Positions 1 to 6,295 of a DNA stretch of 6,295 nucleotides are shown here, piece by piece. The first letter of the stretch is position 1, and the number at the start of each line of letters is the position of its first letter. Source of the DNA: an uncultured Bacteroidia bacterium (GTDB taxonomy: Bacteria; Bacteroidota; Bacteroidia; Bacteroidales; UBA932). The position numbers and the translations under genes are program-made. The notes under the pieces are model-generated. The model made no database searches, was not told where the DNA came from, and saw nothing but the letters and a program-made list of their open reading frames with translations. The DNA is taken from positions 1-6,295 of the forward strand of contig CADBPH010000045.1 of NCBI GenBank assembly GCA_902796455.1. Direction: 5' to 3'.

Positions 1-63
1 CAGGGTAAGGCTTCCAAGAACGGGAACTACAAACTCTCCGTCTGCAAAGTGGTTTTCAAGTGA
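1..63 (+). CDS. C-terminal end of an unidentified protein (partial, start outside window)
   Basis: The first frame reads 20 codons and then TGA, giving QGKASKNGNYKLSVCKVVFK. About three quarters of these codons end in G or C, as in the confirmed genes of this window, and the other two plus-strand frames fit that bias less well or stop at once. The tail alternates hydrophobic and polar residues, like a terminal beta strand, but is too short to place in a family. No intrinsic terminator pointing along the plus strand follows it. The hairpin at 98-127 has its U-tract on the other strand, although it could stop transcripts from both sides. The gene is convergent with the initiator tRNA gene. Function is not assignable from this window. 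Confidence 0.55.
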   Translation, partial: QGKASKNGNYKLSVCKVVFK

Positions 64-90
64 TTCGTCCTTCTTCGTTTATTCCGACAT

Positions 91-127
91 AAACAAAAAC
101 AGGACAAATCTTGCGACTTGTCCTGTT
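91..127 (-). terminator. Intrinsic terminator of the initiator tRNA gene
   Basis: Read on the minus strand, positions 127 to 98 form a 13-bp stem (AACAGGACAAGTC paired with GATTTGTCCTGTT, with one G-U wobble). It is closed by a GCAA loop, which belongs to the stable GNRA tetraloop class. The stem runs into a T-rich tract (TTTTGTTT, 97 to 90). It begins 3 nt after the tRNA discriminator base, so it also defines the trailer left for 3' processing. The plus strand has no U-tract after the stem, so the element is oriented for the tRNA. Confidence 0.9.
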
Positions 128-130
128 CAG

Positions 131-203
<73 letters not shown>

Positions 204-213
204 ATGTGGATTG

Positions 214-244
214 CAAAGGTAAGGAGATTTTTTGAAAATACAAA
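214..244 (-). promoter_or_regulatory. Bacteroidota-type promoter for the initiator tRNA
   Basis: On the minus strand, TTTG (244-241), a 19-bp spacer and TACCTTTG (221-214) match the primary sigma factor promoter of Bacteroidetes, TTTG-N19-21-TAnnTTTG, at every fixed position. Transcription would start around 207-209, leaving only a few leader bases before the mature tRNA 5' end at 203. This is the best promoter in the window, as expected for a stable RNA gene. The tRNA therefore need not depend on read-through from hisS, although I see no terminator between the two. Confidence 0.85.
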
Positions 245-284
245 CTTTTCCTTTACAAAACGTATCCTGTCCCCCAAAGGGCTC

Positions 285-1691
285 TTACGCCTGGCATAGG
301 AAGGCCACCATTCCATCCGTGTCCTCCTTGTCGAACAAACGCTGTTCGCCACTGGACAAGTTCTTGATATTCACCTTTCCCGATGCCGCCTCGTCCGTCC
401 CGTTGATGGAGATGAACGGAATTCCCTTCCGGGAGGCGTAATCGAACTGTTTTTTCAGCTTGGACGCCTCCGGATACTGCTCGCAGGAGATTCCCCGCGC
501 CCGCAGCGCCCCGGCCACCGGAAGGAGATATCCGAGAAGTTCCGGGTCCATGTTGGCCATCAGCAAGGTCGTCGCACTGGACAACCGCTCCGGGAACTTG
601 TCCAAACCGCACAGCACGTCATAAATCCGGTCCGCGCCGAAAGAAATCCCGACCCCGGACATATCCGGCAGTCCGAAGATCCCTGTCAGGTTGTCATACC
701 GGCCTCCCCCGCAGATGCTGCCGATCTGGAAGTCCAGCGCCTTCACTTCGAATATGGCGCCTGTATAATAATTCAGTCCCCGCGCCAGTGACAAGTCGAT
801 TTCAACTTCCTGACGGACGCCGGCGGCCTTCAACAAGGCAAACAACTCTTCCAGTTCATCCAATCCCTTCAGCCCCGTTTCAGAAACCAGCCCGGAAGTG
901 GACCCGCCGCGCATCAGCGAACGCATGGCAGCGAGTTTTTCCTCCGTGGAACCCTGCAGCTGCAAGATGGGTTCGATAACGGAGACCGACTCCGGAGATA
1001 GCCCCTTTTCAATCATTTCGGCCTTCACGGCATCGAGCCCGATCTTATCCAGTTTATCAATGGCCACGGTAATGTCCACCACCTTGTCCGGACAGCCGGC
1101 AATCTCGGCGAAGCCCGTCAGGACCTTGCGGTTGTTGACTTTGACCAGGACGCGGATGCCGAACCGGGCGAAAACGGCGTCGACAATTTGCAGCAATTCC
1201 AGCTCGCACAATTGCGAACGACTGCCGATCACATCCACATCGCACTGATAAAATTCACGGTAACGGCCCTTCTGCGGACGGTCCGCACGCCAGACCGGCT
1301 GAATCTGGAAGCGCTTGAACGGGAAGGCAATCTCATTCTGGTGCTGCACGACAAAACGGGCGAACGGAACAGTCAGGTCATACCGGAGCCCCTTTTCGCA
1401 AACCTCCCGCGTCAGCGCCGCCCCGTCCAGACCGGCCGGGGTGCAGACCGCAGCGGCATCCACCTTCGCGAAAGGATCCCCGGAATTCAGGATACGGAAA
1501 AGCAATTTGTCCCCTTCGTCGCCATATTTTCCCAGCAACGTGGAAAGATTCTCCATCGCAGGCGTTTCAATCTGGGCATAGCCGAAAGAACGGAAAACAT
1601 CCTTGACCGTATCAAAAATATAGTTTCGCCAGGACATTTCCTGCTGGCCGAAATCCCGCGTTCCCTTGGGAATAGATGGTTTTTGTGCCAT
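285..1691 (-). CDS. hisS: Histidyl-tRNA synthetase
   Basis: Class II aminoacyl-tRNA synthetase that attaches histidine to tRNA-His in the cytoplasm using ATP. Numbered from the start chosen here (468 residues): the motif 1 region lies around 41-67, LTVPFAR at 106-112, motif 2 ([15 protein letters not shown]) at 142-156, the histidine-specific RGLNYYTG at 304-311 (RGLDYYTG or similar in many homologues), GGGRYDNL at 328-335, motif 3 ([10 protein letters not shown]) at 346-355, and the anticodon-binding domain from about 375 to the end. About 30 residues between motif 1 and LTVP make it longer than the E. coli enzyme, which fits the Bacteroidetes form. The frame extends ten codons upstream to 1721, but I prefer the ATG at 1691 because family members start close to the [10 protein letters not shown] segment, here at residues 4-13. 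No Shine-Dalgarno is seen. It is divergent from sppA. Confidence 0.97.
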   Translation of the reverse strand: MAQKPSIPKGTRDFGQQEMSWRNYIFDTVKDVFRSFGYAQIETPAMENLSTLLGKYGDEGDKLLFRILNSGDPFAKVDAAAVCTPAGLDGAALTREVCEKGLRYDLTVPFARFVVQHQNEIAFPFKRFQIQPVWRADRPQKGRYREFYQCDVDVIGSRSQLCELELLQIVDAVFARFGIRVLVKVNNRKVLTGFAEIAGCPDKVVDITVAIDKLDKIGLDAVKAEMIEKGLSPESVSVIEPILQLQGSTEEKLAAMRSLMRGGSTSGLVSETGLKGLDELEELFALLKAAGVRQEVEIDLSLARGLNYYTGAIFEVKALDFQIGSICGGGRYDNLTGIFGLPDMSGVGISFGADRIYDVLCGLDKFPERLSSATTLLMANMDPELLGYLLPVAGALRARGISCEQYPEASKLKKQFDYASRKGIPFISINGTDEAASGKVNIKNLSSGEQRLFDKEDTDGMVAFLCQA

Positions 1692-1741
1692 AATCTTCAT
1701 TATTATTGCCGGTTTCGCCATGGAAACGGCAGAACAGAATG

Positions 1742-1749
1742 CAAATTTA
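1742..1749 (-). promoter_or_regulatory. Candidate -7 element of the hisS promoter
   Basis: The minus strand reads TAAATTTG, a full match to the Bacteroidetes TAnnTTTG box. Transcription would start near 1735-1738, giving a leader of about 45 nt to the preferred hisS start at 1691, or only about 15 nt to the upstream ATG at 1721. No convincing TTTG lies 19-21 bp upstream; that position is occupied by one arm of a GGGG/CCCC inverted repeat. The call rests on the -7 box and its position alone. Confidence 0.5.
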
Positions 1750-1759
1750 GAAAAAACTT

Positions 1760-1772
1760 GGGGACTTGCCCC
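1760..1772. repeat. Short inverted repeat between the divergent hisS and sppA promoters
   Basis: GGGGACTTGCCCC has perfect 4-bp GGGG/CCCC arms around a 5-nt centre. It sits 10 bp upstream of the hisS -7 box, overlapping where its -33 element should be, and 30 bp upstream of the sppA -7 box. It could be an operator or a chance symmetric run. In the hisS direction it is followed by AAGTTTTTT and so resembles a weak terminator, but no gene lies upstream on that strand to be terminated. Confidence 0.3.
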
Positions 1773-1802
1773 GTTCCATGGTGACGGATAGAGAAAAATT
1801 CG

Positions 1803-1810
1803 TATTTTTG
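1803..1810 (+). promoter_or_regulatory. Candidate -7 element of the sppA promoter
   Basis: TATTTTTG matches the TAnnTTTG box of Bacteroidetes promoters. The best -33 candidate at a 19-bp spacing is GGTG (1780-1783), only half matching TTTG. Transcription from here would begin near 1815 and give sppA a leader of about 100 nt containing two hairpins. Confidence 0.45.
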
Positions 1811-1826
1811 TTATCTTGAAACAGTA

Positions 1827-1884
1827 CGCTCCAACGAGATAGCGACGCAGGAGCGCAACTGCGCATCCGGCTTTCGCGGATGCG
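1827..1884 (+). other. Two-hairpin structured leader ahead of sppA
   Basis: Two stem-loops lie in the sppA 5' leader. The first pairs CGCTCC (1827-1832) with GGAGCG (1850-1855) over a 17-nt loop. The second is a perfect 8-bp stem of CGCATCCG (1862-1869) and CGGATGCG (1877-1884) over a 7-nt loop. A competing hairpin, GCGC-AACT-GCGC at 1853-1864, would use bases from both stems. Neither stem is followed by a U-tract, so these are not intrinsic terminators, and 31 nt separate the second stem from the start codon. I do not recognise a known riboswitch class. It may be a regulatory leader, a stabilising 5' structure, or chance pairing in GC-rich sequence. Confidence 0.35.
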
Positions 1885-1891
1885 GAACTTA

Positions 1892-1909
1892 AAGTGCTTA
1901 TAATTACTT
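1892..1909 (+). repeat. Imperfect palindrome immediately upstream of the sppA start
   Basis: AAGTGCTTATAATTACTT matches its own reverse complement at 14 of 18 positions, with AAGT/ACTT ends and a TTATAA centre. It ends 6 nt before the ATG. It could be a protein-binding site or a weak RNA hairpin near the ribosome-binding region, but A/T-rich sequence upstream of starts is normal in this phylum and gives such symmetry easily. Confidence 0.2.
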
Positions 1910-1915
1910 CAAAAA

Positions 1916-3697
1916 ATGAAAGATTTCTTCAAAATGACGCTTGCCGTCATCTGCGGCATCCTCCTGGCAGGATTTCTTTTCCTATTCCTGACTTTCGGTT
2001 TGGTCGGATCCCTCTCATCCTCAGGGACAAAGCCCGTCCTCCCGAAATCCGGTGTCCTGACCATGGACATGTCCAAATTCGTCCTGTCCGAACAGACGCA
2101 GGAGACGGATCCCATGTCCGCCATCCAGGGAAACGCGACGAAAACCGTGGGCCTGTTGGATGCTGTCCAGGCCATTGACGCGGCCGCGGCCGATCCCTCC
2201 GTCAAATTCATTTTCCTGAAGCCGGATGGCGTAACAGCCGGAATGACCCAGTTGGAAGAACTCCGCAAAAGCTTCGAATCATTCCGCCAAAGCGGGAAGG
2301 CCATTGTCTCGTACATCGAGAACCCGAGTACCGCCAGTTACTACCTGGCCTCCGCATCCGACAAGATCCTCATGACGTCGAACGTCGGTGCCGGCTCGCA
2401 GATCACGGGCGTCGGTACCCAGATGATCTTCCTGAAAGACCTGCTCGACAAATTGGGCGTCAACATTCAGCTGATCCGCCACGGGAAATACAAATCCGCC
2501 GGTGAAATGTACATTAAAAATGCACCGAGCCCCGAGAATCTGGAACAGACCCAGGTCATGATTTCTTCCATTTGGGACACCTTCTGCGGCGAAATCGCAC
2601 AAAGCCGTTCCATCGCTCCGGAGAAATTCTCTGCCCTGATCGACGACCTCGCCCTCAATTTCCCGGAAGATTTCCTGGCCAACGGGCTTGTGGATGAACT
2701 GGTTACCAAAGAAGAGCTGAAAGAGAAGCTCACCGTCCTCTTCGGCGCGGAAAAATACGACGAAGTGAAAAGCGTTGCCCTGCCGGATTACATCGCAGCG
2801 AAAGTCCTTCCTAACTTCAAGGCAAAGAAGAAGATCGCCATTATTTACGCCGAAGGGAACATTGTCGAGGGTTCCCAGAAGAGCCAGATTGCCGGAGACC
2901 GCTACGCCTCCATCATCTCGAAAGTCCGCGCCGACTCCACCATCAAAGCGGTTGTCCTGCGGGTCGCTTCTCCGGGCGGAAGTGTCCTCGCCTCCGACAA
3001 AATCAAAACGGAAATCGACTTGCTGCGGAAGGTCAAACCGGTCATCGCTTCGTATGGCGACTATGCGGCTTCGGGCGGATACTGGATTTCCAACAGCTGT
3101 GACAAGATTTTCACCGGGAAGACGACCTTGACCGGTTCCATCGGAGTCTTCGGCATGATTCCCGACCTGAGCAAAACAGCCAAAGACCTGCTCCACATCA
3201 ACATTACCACAGTGGGCTCCAACAAGCATTCCACCATGCCCTCTCTCACCCGTCCCATGGACGAGTCGGAAACCGCCTACATGCAAGCAAGCATTGAGCA
3301 TATCTACGATGCGTTCGTGAACACCGTCGCCGAGGGAAGGGACCTGACCCCCGCCTTCGTCGATTCCGTCGCCCAGGGACGCGTCTGGACCGGAGCCGAT
3401 GCCCTTGAGATCGGGCTGGTCGACGAGATCGGAACGCTGAAAGACGCGCTCCACTACGCCGCCATCTGCGCCGGCACCCCGGACGGGAACCTGGACGAGT
3501 GGCGGATTGAGAATTATCCCAAGCCGAAAACGACCCTGGAGACCCTGATGGAAACGCTCGGACAAACGTCTGAAGAAGCAGCGTTGGACCAGTTCCCGGG
3601 CATGAAAGGAATCCGGGATTCTTTCAGGAACTGGGATTTCCGGACTTCGGACAAGGTCTACGCCCGGATGCCGTTCGAATACGTCATCCAGTTATAG
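1916..3697 (+). CDS. sppA: Signal peptide peptidase SppA, 67-kDa type
   Basis: Membrane-anchored serine protease of family S49 that degrades leftover signal peptides and other peptides in the cytoplasmic membrane, with its catalytic domains on the outer face. At 593 residues it has the long, tandem-domain architecture of E. coli SppA. A short basic N-terminus and one membrane segment (about 7-31) act as anchor. The N-terminal domain carries the general-base lysine in [11 protein letters not shown] (Lys193). The C-terminal domain carries the nucleophile in [10 protein letters not shown] (Ser386), preceded by RVASPGGSV (349-357). Both members of the Ser-Lys dyad are present, so the enzyme should be active; the E. 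coli equivalents are Lys209 and Ser409. The ATG at 1916 follows an A-run with no Shine-Dalgarno, as usual in Bacteroidetes, and leaves the anchor intact. It is divergent from hisS, convergent with tilS, and probably monocistronic with its own terminator. Confidence 0.96.
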   Translation: MKDFFKMTLAVICGILLAGFLFLFLTFGLVGSLSSSGTKPVLPKSGVLTMDMSKFVLSEQTQETDPMSAIQGNATKTVGLLDAVQAIDAAAADPSVKFIFLKPDGVTAGMTQLEELRKSFESFRQSGKAIVSYIENPSTASYYLASASDKILMTSNVGAGSQITGVGTQMIFLKDLLDKLGVNIQLIRHGKYKSAGEMYIKNAPSPENLEQTQVMISSIWDTFCGEIAQSRSIAPEKFSALIDDLALNFPEDFLANGLVDELVTKEELKEKLTVLFGAEKYDEVKSVALPDYIAAKVLPNFKAKKKIAIIYAEGNIVEGSQKSQIAGDRYASIISKVRADSTIKAVVLRVASPGGSVLASDKIKTEIDLLRKVKPVIASYGDYAASGGYWISNSCDKIFTGKTTLTGSIGVFGMIPDLSKTAKDLLHINITTVGSNKHSTMPSLTRPMDESETAYMQASIEHIYDAFVNTVAEGRDLTPAFVDSVAQGRVWTGADALEIGLVDEIGTLKDALHYAAICAGTPDGNLDEWRIENYPKPKTTLETLMETLGQTSEEAALDQFPGMKGIRDSFRNWDFRTSDKVYARMPFEYVIQL

Positions 3698-3716
3698 CTG
3701 ACATCCCTGTGATTGC

Positions 3717-3748
3717 AACGGCTGGCCAGGATCCTGGTCAGCCGTTTT
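3717..3748 (+). terminator. sppA intrinsic terminator, overlapping the tilS 3' end
   Basis: A 13-bp stem (3717-3729 with 3734-3746, one G-U wobble) is closed by a GATC loop and runs into TTTT and then CC (3745-3750). It starts 20 nt after the sppA stop. The downstream arm lies inside tilS: on the other strand the final codons GAA AAC GGC and the TGA stop of tilS are part of the stem. Read on the minus strand the hairpin is followed by GCAATC and has no U-tract, so efficient intrinsic termination is expected only for sppA. The stem may still block tilS transcripts from running antisense into sppA. Confidence 0.85.
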
Positions 3749-5144
3749 CCGTAATCCGGATGACAGATACCGTCCGGCTGCTCACCTTGACCGCCGCATC
3801 GATCCGCCGGCACAGCAAGGCAGCGACATGATGGTCTTCCTTGACCACCACACAGGCCTTTTCCTTGTCCAGCAGATTCATTTTCAAGTCGACAAACAAA
3901 TCACTGAGTTTTTTCCTGCCCCGCATGCCCAACGGAACCAGCCAGTCTCCGGCCGACCAGGGGCGGATCAGGAAAGGATAGGGACAAGCCTCCGCATCCA
4001 GCAGCACCGTTCCTTCGGGAACATGCGGATCCGCCCCCGGAGACCAGGGAAGCTGCCGGACATGGAACCGCCTCCCGGCAAACGCATAGACGCCATCCCC
4101 TTCAACGACCATGCAGCTGTCCCCTTCCCGGATTCCTTCCCGAAAAGGCCCGTCCGGACCAGGCTGCGGGACCACCAGCATGGAATCCGACGTCATGACC
4201 AGCCGGTAAGCCGGCGAGAAAAACTGCTTCCCGGACAGCGTACCGCCGCCCCGCAACAGGGCGATGACCGACTCCGGGACGGCCGGCGGAAAACCGAAAG
4301 GCTCCAGCAGGCGGTACAAAAGATACTCCGGATGGGACTGTTCCAGCAGGGCTGGGACACCGATCACCATCCCGTGCGCCGTCTCGGACAGGACAACCGC
4401 TCCGCGATGCTGCCCGACATACTCATCCGCAATCCGGGACACCTGCGAAAAATGCCGCATTTCATCCCCCACCGTATCCAGGAAACCCGGATTCAAGGCA
4501 GTCATGACCGGAAGAACCTGATGACGGATCGCATTCCGGCGGATGGCCGTGTCGGCATTGCTGCTGTCCTCCCGGAAAGAAAGGCCGCGCGAGCGGATAT
4601 AAGAAGCGATTTCCGCCCGGGTAAACCCGAGCATCGGGCGCAGCAAGGGCGTTTCCGCGCCGGGAACAGGCAGCTTGGCGCAAACCGGCATTCCGGTCAA
4701 GCCCTTGATTCCCGTTCCCCGTAACAAATTCAGCAACAGCGTTTCCGCATTGTCATTCGCATGATGGGCCACCACCGTTGCCGCAAGGCCGCGTTCCCGG
4801 CAAACCGTCTCGAACCAGGCATAACGCAAATCGCGGGCGGCCATTTCCAGGCTGCATCCCCGCTCCCGGGCTACGGATTCCGTATCAAAGGAGGAAAAAT
4901 GACAGACAATTCCGGCCGATGCACACCAATCCCGGACGAAGGCCTCATCCGCATCACTCTCCGCTCCCCGGAGATGGAAATTGCAATGCGCCGCCTCGAA
5001 ACGGATTCCCGTCCGGGAATGCAGCAGAAGGTCCGCCAGGCAGACAGAATCCATGCCGCCGCTGAAAGCGACAAGGACTGCTCCCCCTTCGGGAAGCAGT
5101 CCGCGCATCGTTTCGTCGAAACGCTTCTGCAGCAGCGGTTTCAT
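3738..5144 (-). CDS. tilS: tRNA(Ile)-lysidine synthase
   Basis: Essential cytoplasmic enzyme that uses ATP and lysine to convert C34 of the CAU-anticodon tRNA-Ile to lysidine, changing its identity from Met to Ile so that it reads AUA. The 468-residue protein shows the N-type ATP-pyrophosphatase P-loop SGGMDS (28-33), then HCNFHLRG (53-60), HHANDNAETLLLNLLRGTG (127-145) and EDSSN...RRNAIRH (192-208), all typical of the catalytic domain. The C-terminal tRNA-binding domain includes RPWSAGDWLVPLGMRGRKK (394-412) followed by LSDLFVDLK. It is full length. The ATG at 5144 is 8 nt after the DUF3078 stop, implying co-transcription and perhaps translational coupling. No Shine-Dalgarno and no separate promoter are evident. 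Its last codons lie within the sppA terminator stem. Its target is a different CAU tRNA from the initiator encoded at 131-203. Confidence 0.96.
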   Translation of the reverse strand: MKPLLQKRFDETMRGLLPEGGAVLVAFSGGMDSVCLADLLLHSRTGIRFEAAHCNFHLRGAESDADEAFVRDWCASAGIVCHFSSFDTESVARERGCSLEMAARDLRYAWFETVCRERGLAATVVAHHANDNAETLLLNLLRGTGIKGLTGMPVCAKLPVPGAETPLLRPMLGFTRAEIASYIRSRGLSFREDSSNADTAIRRNAIRHQVLPVMTALNPGFLDTVGDEMRHFSQVSRIADEYVGQHRGAVVLSETAHGMVIGVPALLEQSHPEYLLYRLLEPFGFPPAVPESVIALLRGGGTLSGKQFFSPAYRLVMTSDSMLVVPQPGPDGPFREGIREGDSCMVVEGDGVYAFAGRRFHVRQLPWSPGADPHVPEGTVLLDAEACPYPFLIRPWSAGDWLVPLGMRGRKKLSDLFVDLKMNLLDKEKACVVVKEDHHVAALLCRRIDAAVKVSSRTVSVIRITENG

Positions 5145-5152
5145 CGTTATCG

Positions 5153-6229
5153 CTATTTCTTCTTGGTCGCGAACGTGTAGGTGAACCCGAACTGGAGACC
5201 CTCGTAGAACTGGATCGCCTTGTGCCCGGACGGATAGTCTTTGTCGACGATCAATACCGTATCGTCATAGATCAGGTTGGTCGTGATGGTCAGCGCGAAA
5301 TATTTCGCCAACTTCCAGGAAGCCAGGTTATCCCAGTAAACCCGGATATTCTGTGGATTCTGCAGGTAGTTCGAGAACCCGATGAACTTGGTCTCCGCCG
5401 TGAAATTGTCGTTGACTTTGATCTTGGCGCCGACTGTCAGCTGTGCACCCAGTTCAAAACGGGAGCCCCGGTAATAGGACGGAATCAAGTCTTTTGTCAA
5501 GTCCTCGTATTCCTTTTTCAATTTCATACCGTAGTTCTTGCGAAGGTTTTCACCATGGAGTCCCGGTTCGTCGATGAGCACGATCGTGAAACCGCCCGTC
5601 AACGGAGCAAAGTTGACAGTCAGCCACTTGTTCGGGACCCAGTCGATACCGAAACCGAGGGTCGCAGTTCCCGGAGACAGGAAGCCGGATTTCAGCTTGC
5701 GCGCATCCCGCCAGTCCTGCCGGGAAGGTTCCCAATCCTCCGAAGCATCCTTCGGCTTGCCGGGGGTGCTGTAAACATAACCGTTGGAGAACTGGTTCAT
5801 GAAGGTAAACTTGGCGGAATAGCTCAGCGTTTTCGTTTTCTTGATACCCAACGTGCTCTCCAACAGCATCTGGTCCAGGTTTTTCTGGATAATCGGCTTG
5901 TCCTCGGAATACAGGAAGCCATATTTCAACAGGCCGTGGTTCTTCCAGACAATCTTGTCCTTGGCATAATTGGCATTCCCGTTCAGAATTGCATTCATCG
6001 TGACATTGTTATTGCCACCTTTCGCCCAATTCGAATAGGATTTCTGTCCGAAATTAATATTGGTAACCAACGAATTGGTCCAATAATTCGGCTTGGGAGC
6101 CTTGACTTCGACCTTCGGGGCGCCGGCAATGGCCGCCGCAGCCGCCTCTGCCGCTTTCTGCGCATCATTCTGGGCATACGCACCCACGCAGAGGGCAGAG
6201 CACATGAATACAACTGCTAACTTTTTCAT
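5153..6229 (-). CDS. DUF3078-family exported protein, probably outer-membrane associated
   Basis: The 358-residue product opens with a clear signal peptide: MKK, a hydrophobic core, and an AYA|Q type I cleavage site after residue 19. There is no lipobox, so it is not a lipoprotein. An alanine-rich stretch (about 22-37) and a Lys/Pro linker (38-48) follow. The body then resembles DUF3078: NYWTNSLVTNINFGQKSYSNWAKGG (48-72), the NANYAKDKIVW region, and LGFGIDWVPNKWLTVNFAPLTGG (191-213). Alternating residues, abundant aromatics, and a C-terminal FGFTYTF strand with a KKK tail suggest a beta-rich, possibly barrel, envelope protein. The role of the family is unknown to me. The start has an AAGGAG six nt upstream, unlike the other complete genes here. 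It precedes tilS by 8 nt, probably in one operon. Confidence 0.85.
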   Translation of the reverse strand: MKKLAVVFMCSALCVGAYAQNDAQKAAEAAAAAIAGAPKVEVKAPKPNYWTNSLVTNINFGQKSYSNWAKGGNNNVTMNAILNGNANYAKDKIVWKNHGLLKYGFLYSEDKPIIQKNLDQMLLESTLGIKKTKTLSYSAKFTFMNQFSNGYVYSTPGKPKDASEDWEPSRQDWRDARKLKSGFLSPGTATLGFGIDWVPNKWLTVNFAPLTGGFTIVLIDEPGLHGENLRKNYGMKLKKEYEDLTKDLIPSYYRGSRFELGAQLTVGAKIKVNDNFTAETKFIGFSNYLQNPQNIRVYWDNLASWKLAKYFALTITTNLIYDDTVLIVDKDYPSGHKAIQFYEGLQFGFTYTFATKKK

Positions 6230-6235
6230 ATCTAA

Positions 6236-6241
6236 CTCCTT
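6236..6241 (-). promoter_or_regulatory. Shine-Dalgarno of the DUF3078 gene
   Basis: AAGGAG on the minus strand, six nt ahead of the ATG, is an almost ideal anti-16S match and fixes the start at 6229. hisS, sppA and tilS have nothing comparable, in line with the weak use of this signal in Bacteroidetes. Its presence may indicate strong translation of the exported protein or initiation close behind an upstream stop. Confidence 0.7.
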
Positions 6242-6256
6242 TCCCTTGGTTATCCG

Positions 6257-6295
6257 TTAATAGGAGATGGCGAATACCACCCGGCACCGGGACGG
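6257..6295 (-). CDS. Possible C-terminal end of an upstream gene (partial)
   Basis: One minus-strand frame gives PSRCRVVFAISY and then TAA at 6259-6257. Ten of its 12 codons end in G or C, matching the coding bias of the window; a second frame, open to a TAA at 6252-6250, has only six of 14. The stop would lie 27 nt before the DUF3078 ATG, so the gene would head the DUF3078-tilS operon. No promoter box is visible in that gap, which agrees with co-transcription. The terminal hydrophobic run ending in tyrosine resembles a beta strand, but 12 residues cannot identify a family. Confidence 0.35.
   Translation of the reverse strand, partial: PSRCRVVFAISY

Noticed and set aside
245..284. Possible hisS terminator around CCCTTTGGG
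   Set aside because: Only a three-base stem with no T-tract directly after it. hisS transcripts may end at the tRNA terminator instead.
1692..1721. Upstream hisS start adding ten residues
   Set aside because: The frame is open, but family members begin close to the [10 protein letters not shown] segment, and the candidate promoter would leave only about 15 nt of leader. It cannot be fully excluded.
2279..3565. 428-codon open frame antisense to sppA
   Set aside because: It lies wholly inside sppA, which has both catalytic residues and family motifs. The translation is rich in Gly, Asp, Phe and Val with no recognisable domain, as expected from the mirror of GC-biased codons.
3828..4724. 298-codon open frame antisense to tilS
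   Set aside because: tilS motifs fill the minus strand here. The plus-strand product is Arg/Pro/His-rich and looks like a shadow frame.
5222..6220. 332-codon open frame antisense to the DUF3078 gene
   Set aside because: The minus strand has a signal peptide, Shine-Dalgarno and family similarity. The antisense product is rich in Arg, Val and Gln with no motif.
6280..6291. CCCGGCACCGGG palindrome near the right edge
   Set aside because: It has a two-base loop, no U-tract and probably lies in the coding end of an upstream gene. There is no context to support a regulatory role.

Overview
The window is an ordinary housekeeping stretch of a Bacteroidota chromosome, most likely order Bacteroidales. 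The grounds are: a promoter matching the phylum's TTTG-N19-TAnnTTTG pattern, start codons preceded by A/T-rich sequence instead of a Shine-Dalgarno in three of the four complete genes, a histidyl-tRNA synthetase with the phylum's long insertion, and an outer-membrane-type DUF3078 protein, a family I know mainly from Bacteroidetes. The DNA is moderately GC-rich with strongly GC-biased third codon positions, which suggests a higher-GC lineage (Rikenellaceae- or Cryptobacteroides-like) rather than Bacteroides proper. That finer placement is a guess.

Layout. Positions 1-63 hold the last 20 codons of an unrecognised plus-strand gene. On the minus strand, an initiator tRNA (131-203) has its own promoter (214-244) and an intrinsic terminator (91-127). 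Just upstream of it on the same strand is hisS (285-1691). A divergent intergenic region (1692-1915) has candidate -7 boxes facing both ways and a roughly 100-nt leader with two hairpins ahead of sppA (1916-3697, plus strand). sppA converges on tilS (3738-5144, minus strand). The sppA terminator hairpin overlaps the last codons of tilS. tilS lies 8 nt downstream of a DUF3078 gene (5153-6229, minus strand), and these two probably form an operon. A further upstream member may end at 6257, with only its last 12 codons inside the window.

Function. Three of the loci serve translation: tRNA-fMet starts it, HisRS charges tRNA-His, and TilS makes the lysidine that lets the CAU-anticodon tRNA-Ile read AUA. 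SppA degrades membrane-embedded peptides such as cleaved signal peptides. The DUF3078 product is a predicted exported, outer-membrane-associated protein of unknown function. I see no mobile element, CRISPR array, phage gene, defence gene or other accessory system. The points most worth a second look are regulatory: the structured sppA leader, the symmetric element between the divergent promoters, the C1xU72 acceptor end of the initiator tRNA, and the terminator embedded in the tilS coding end.
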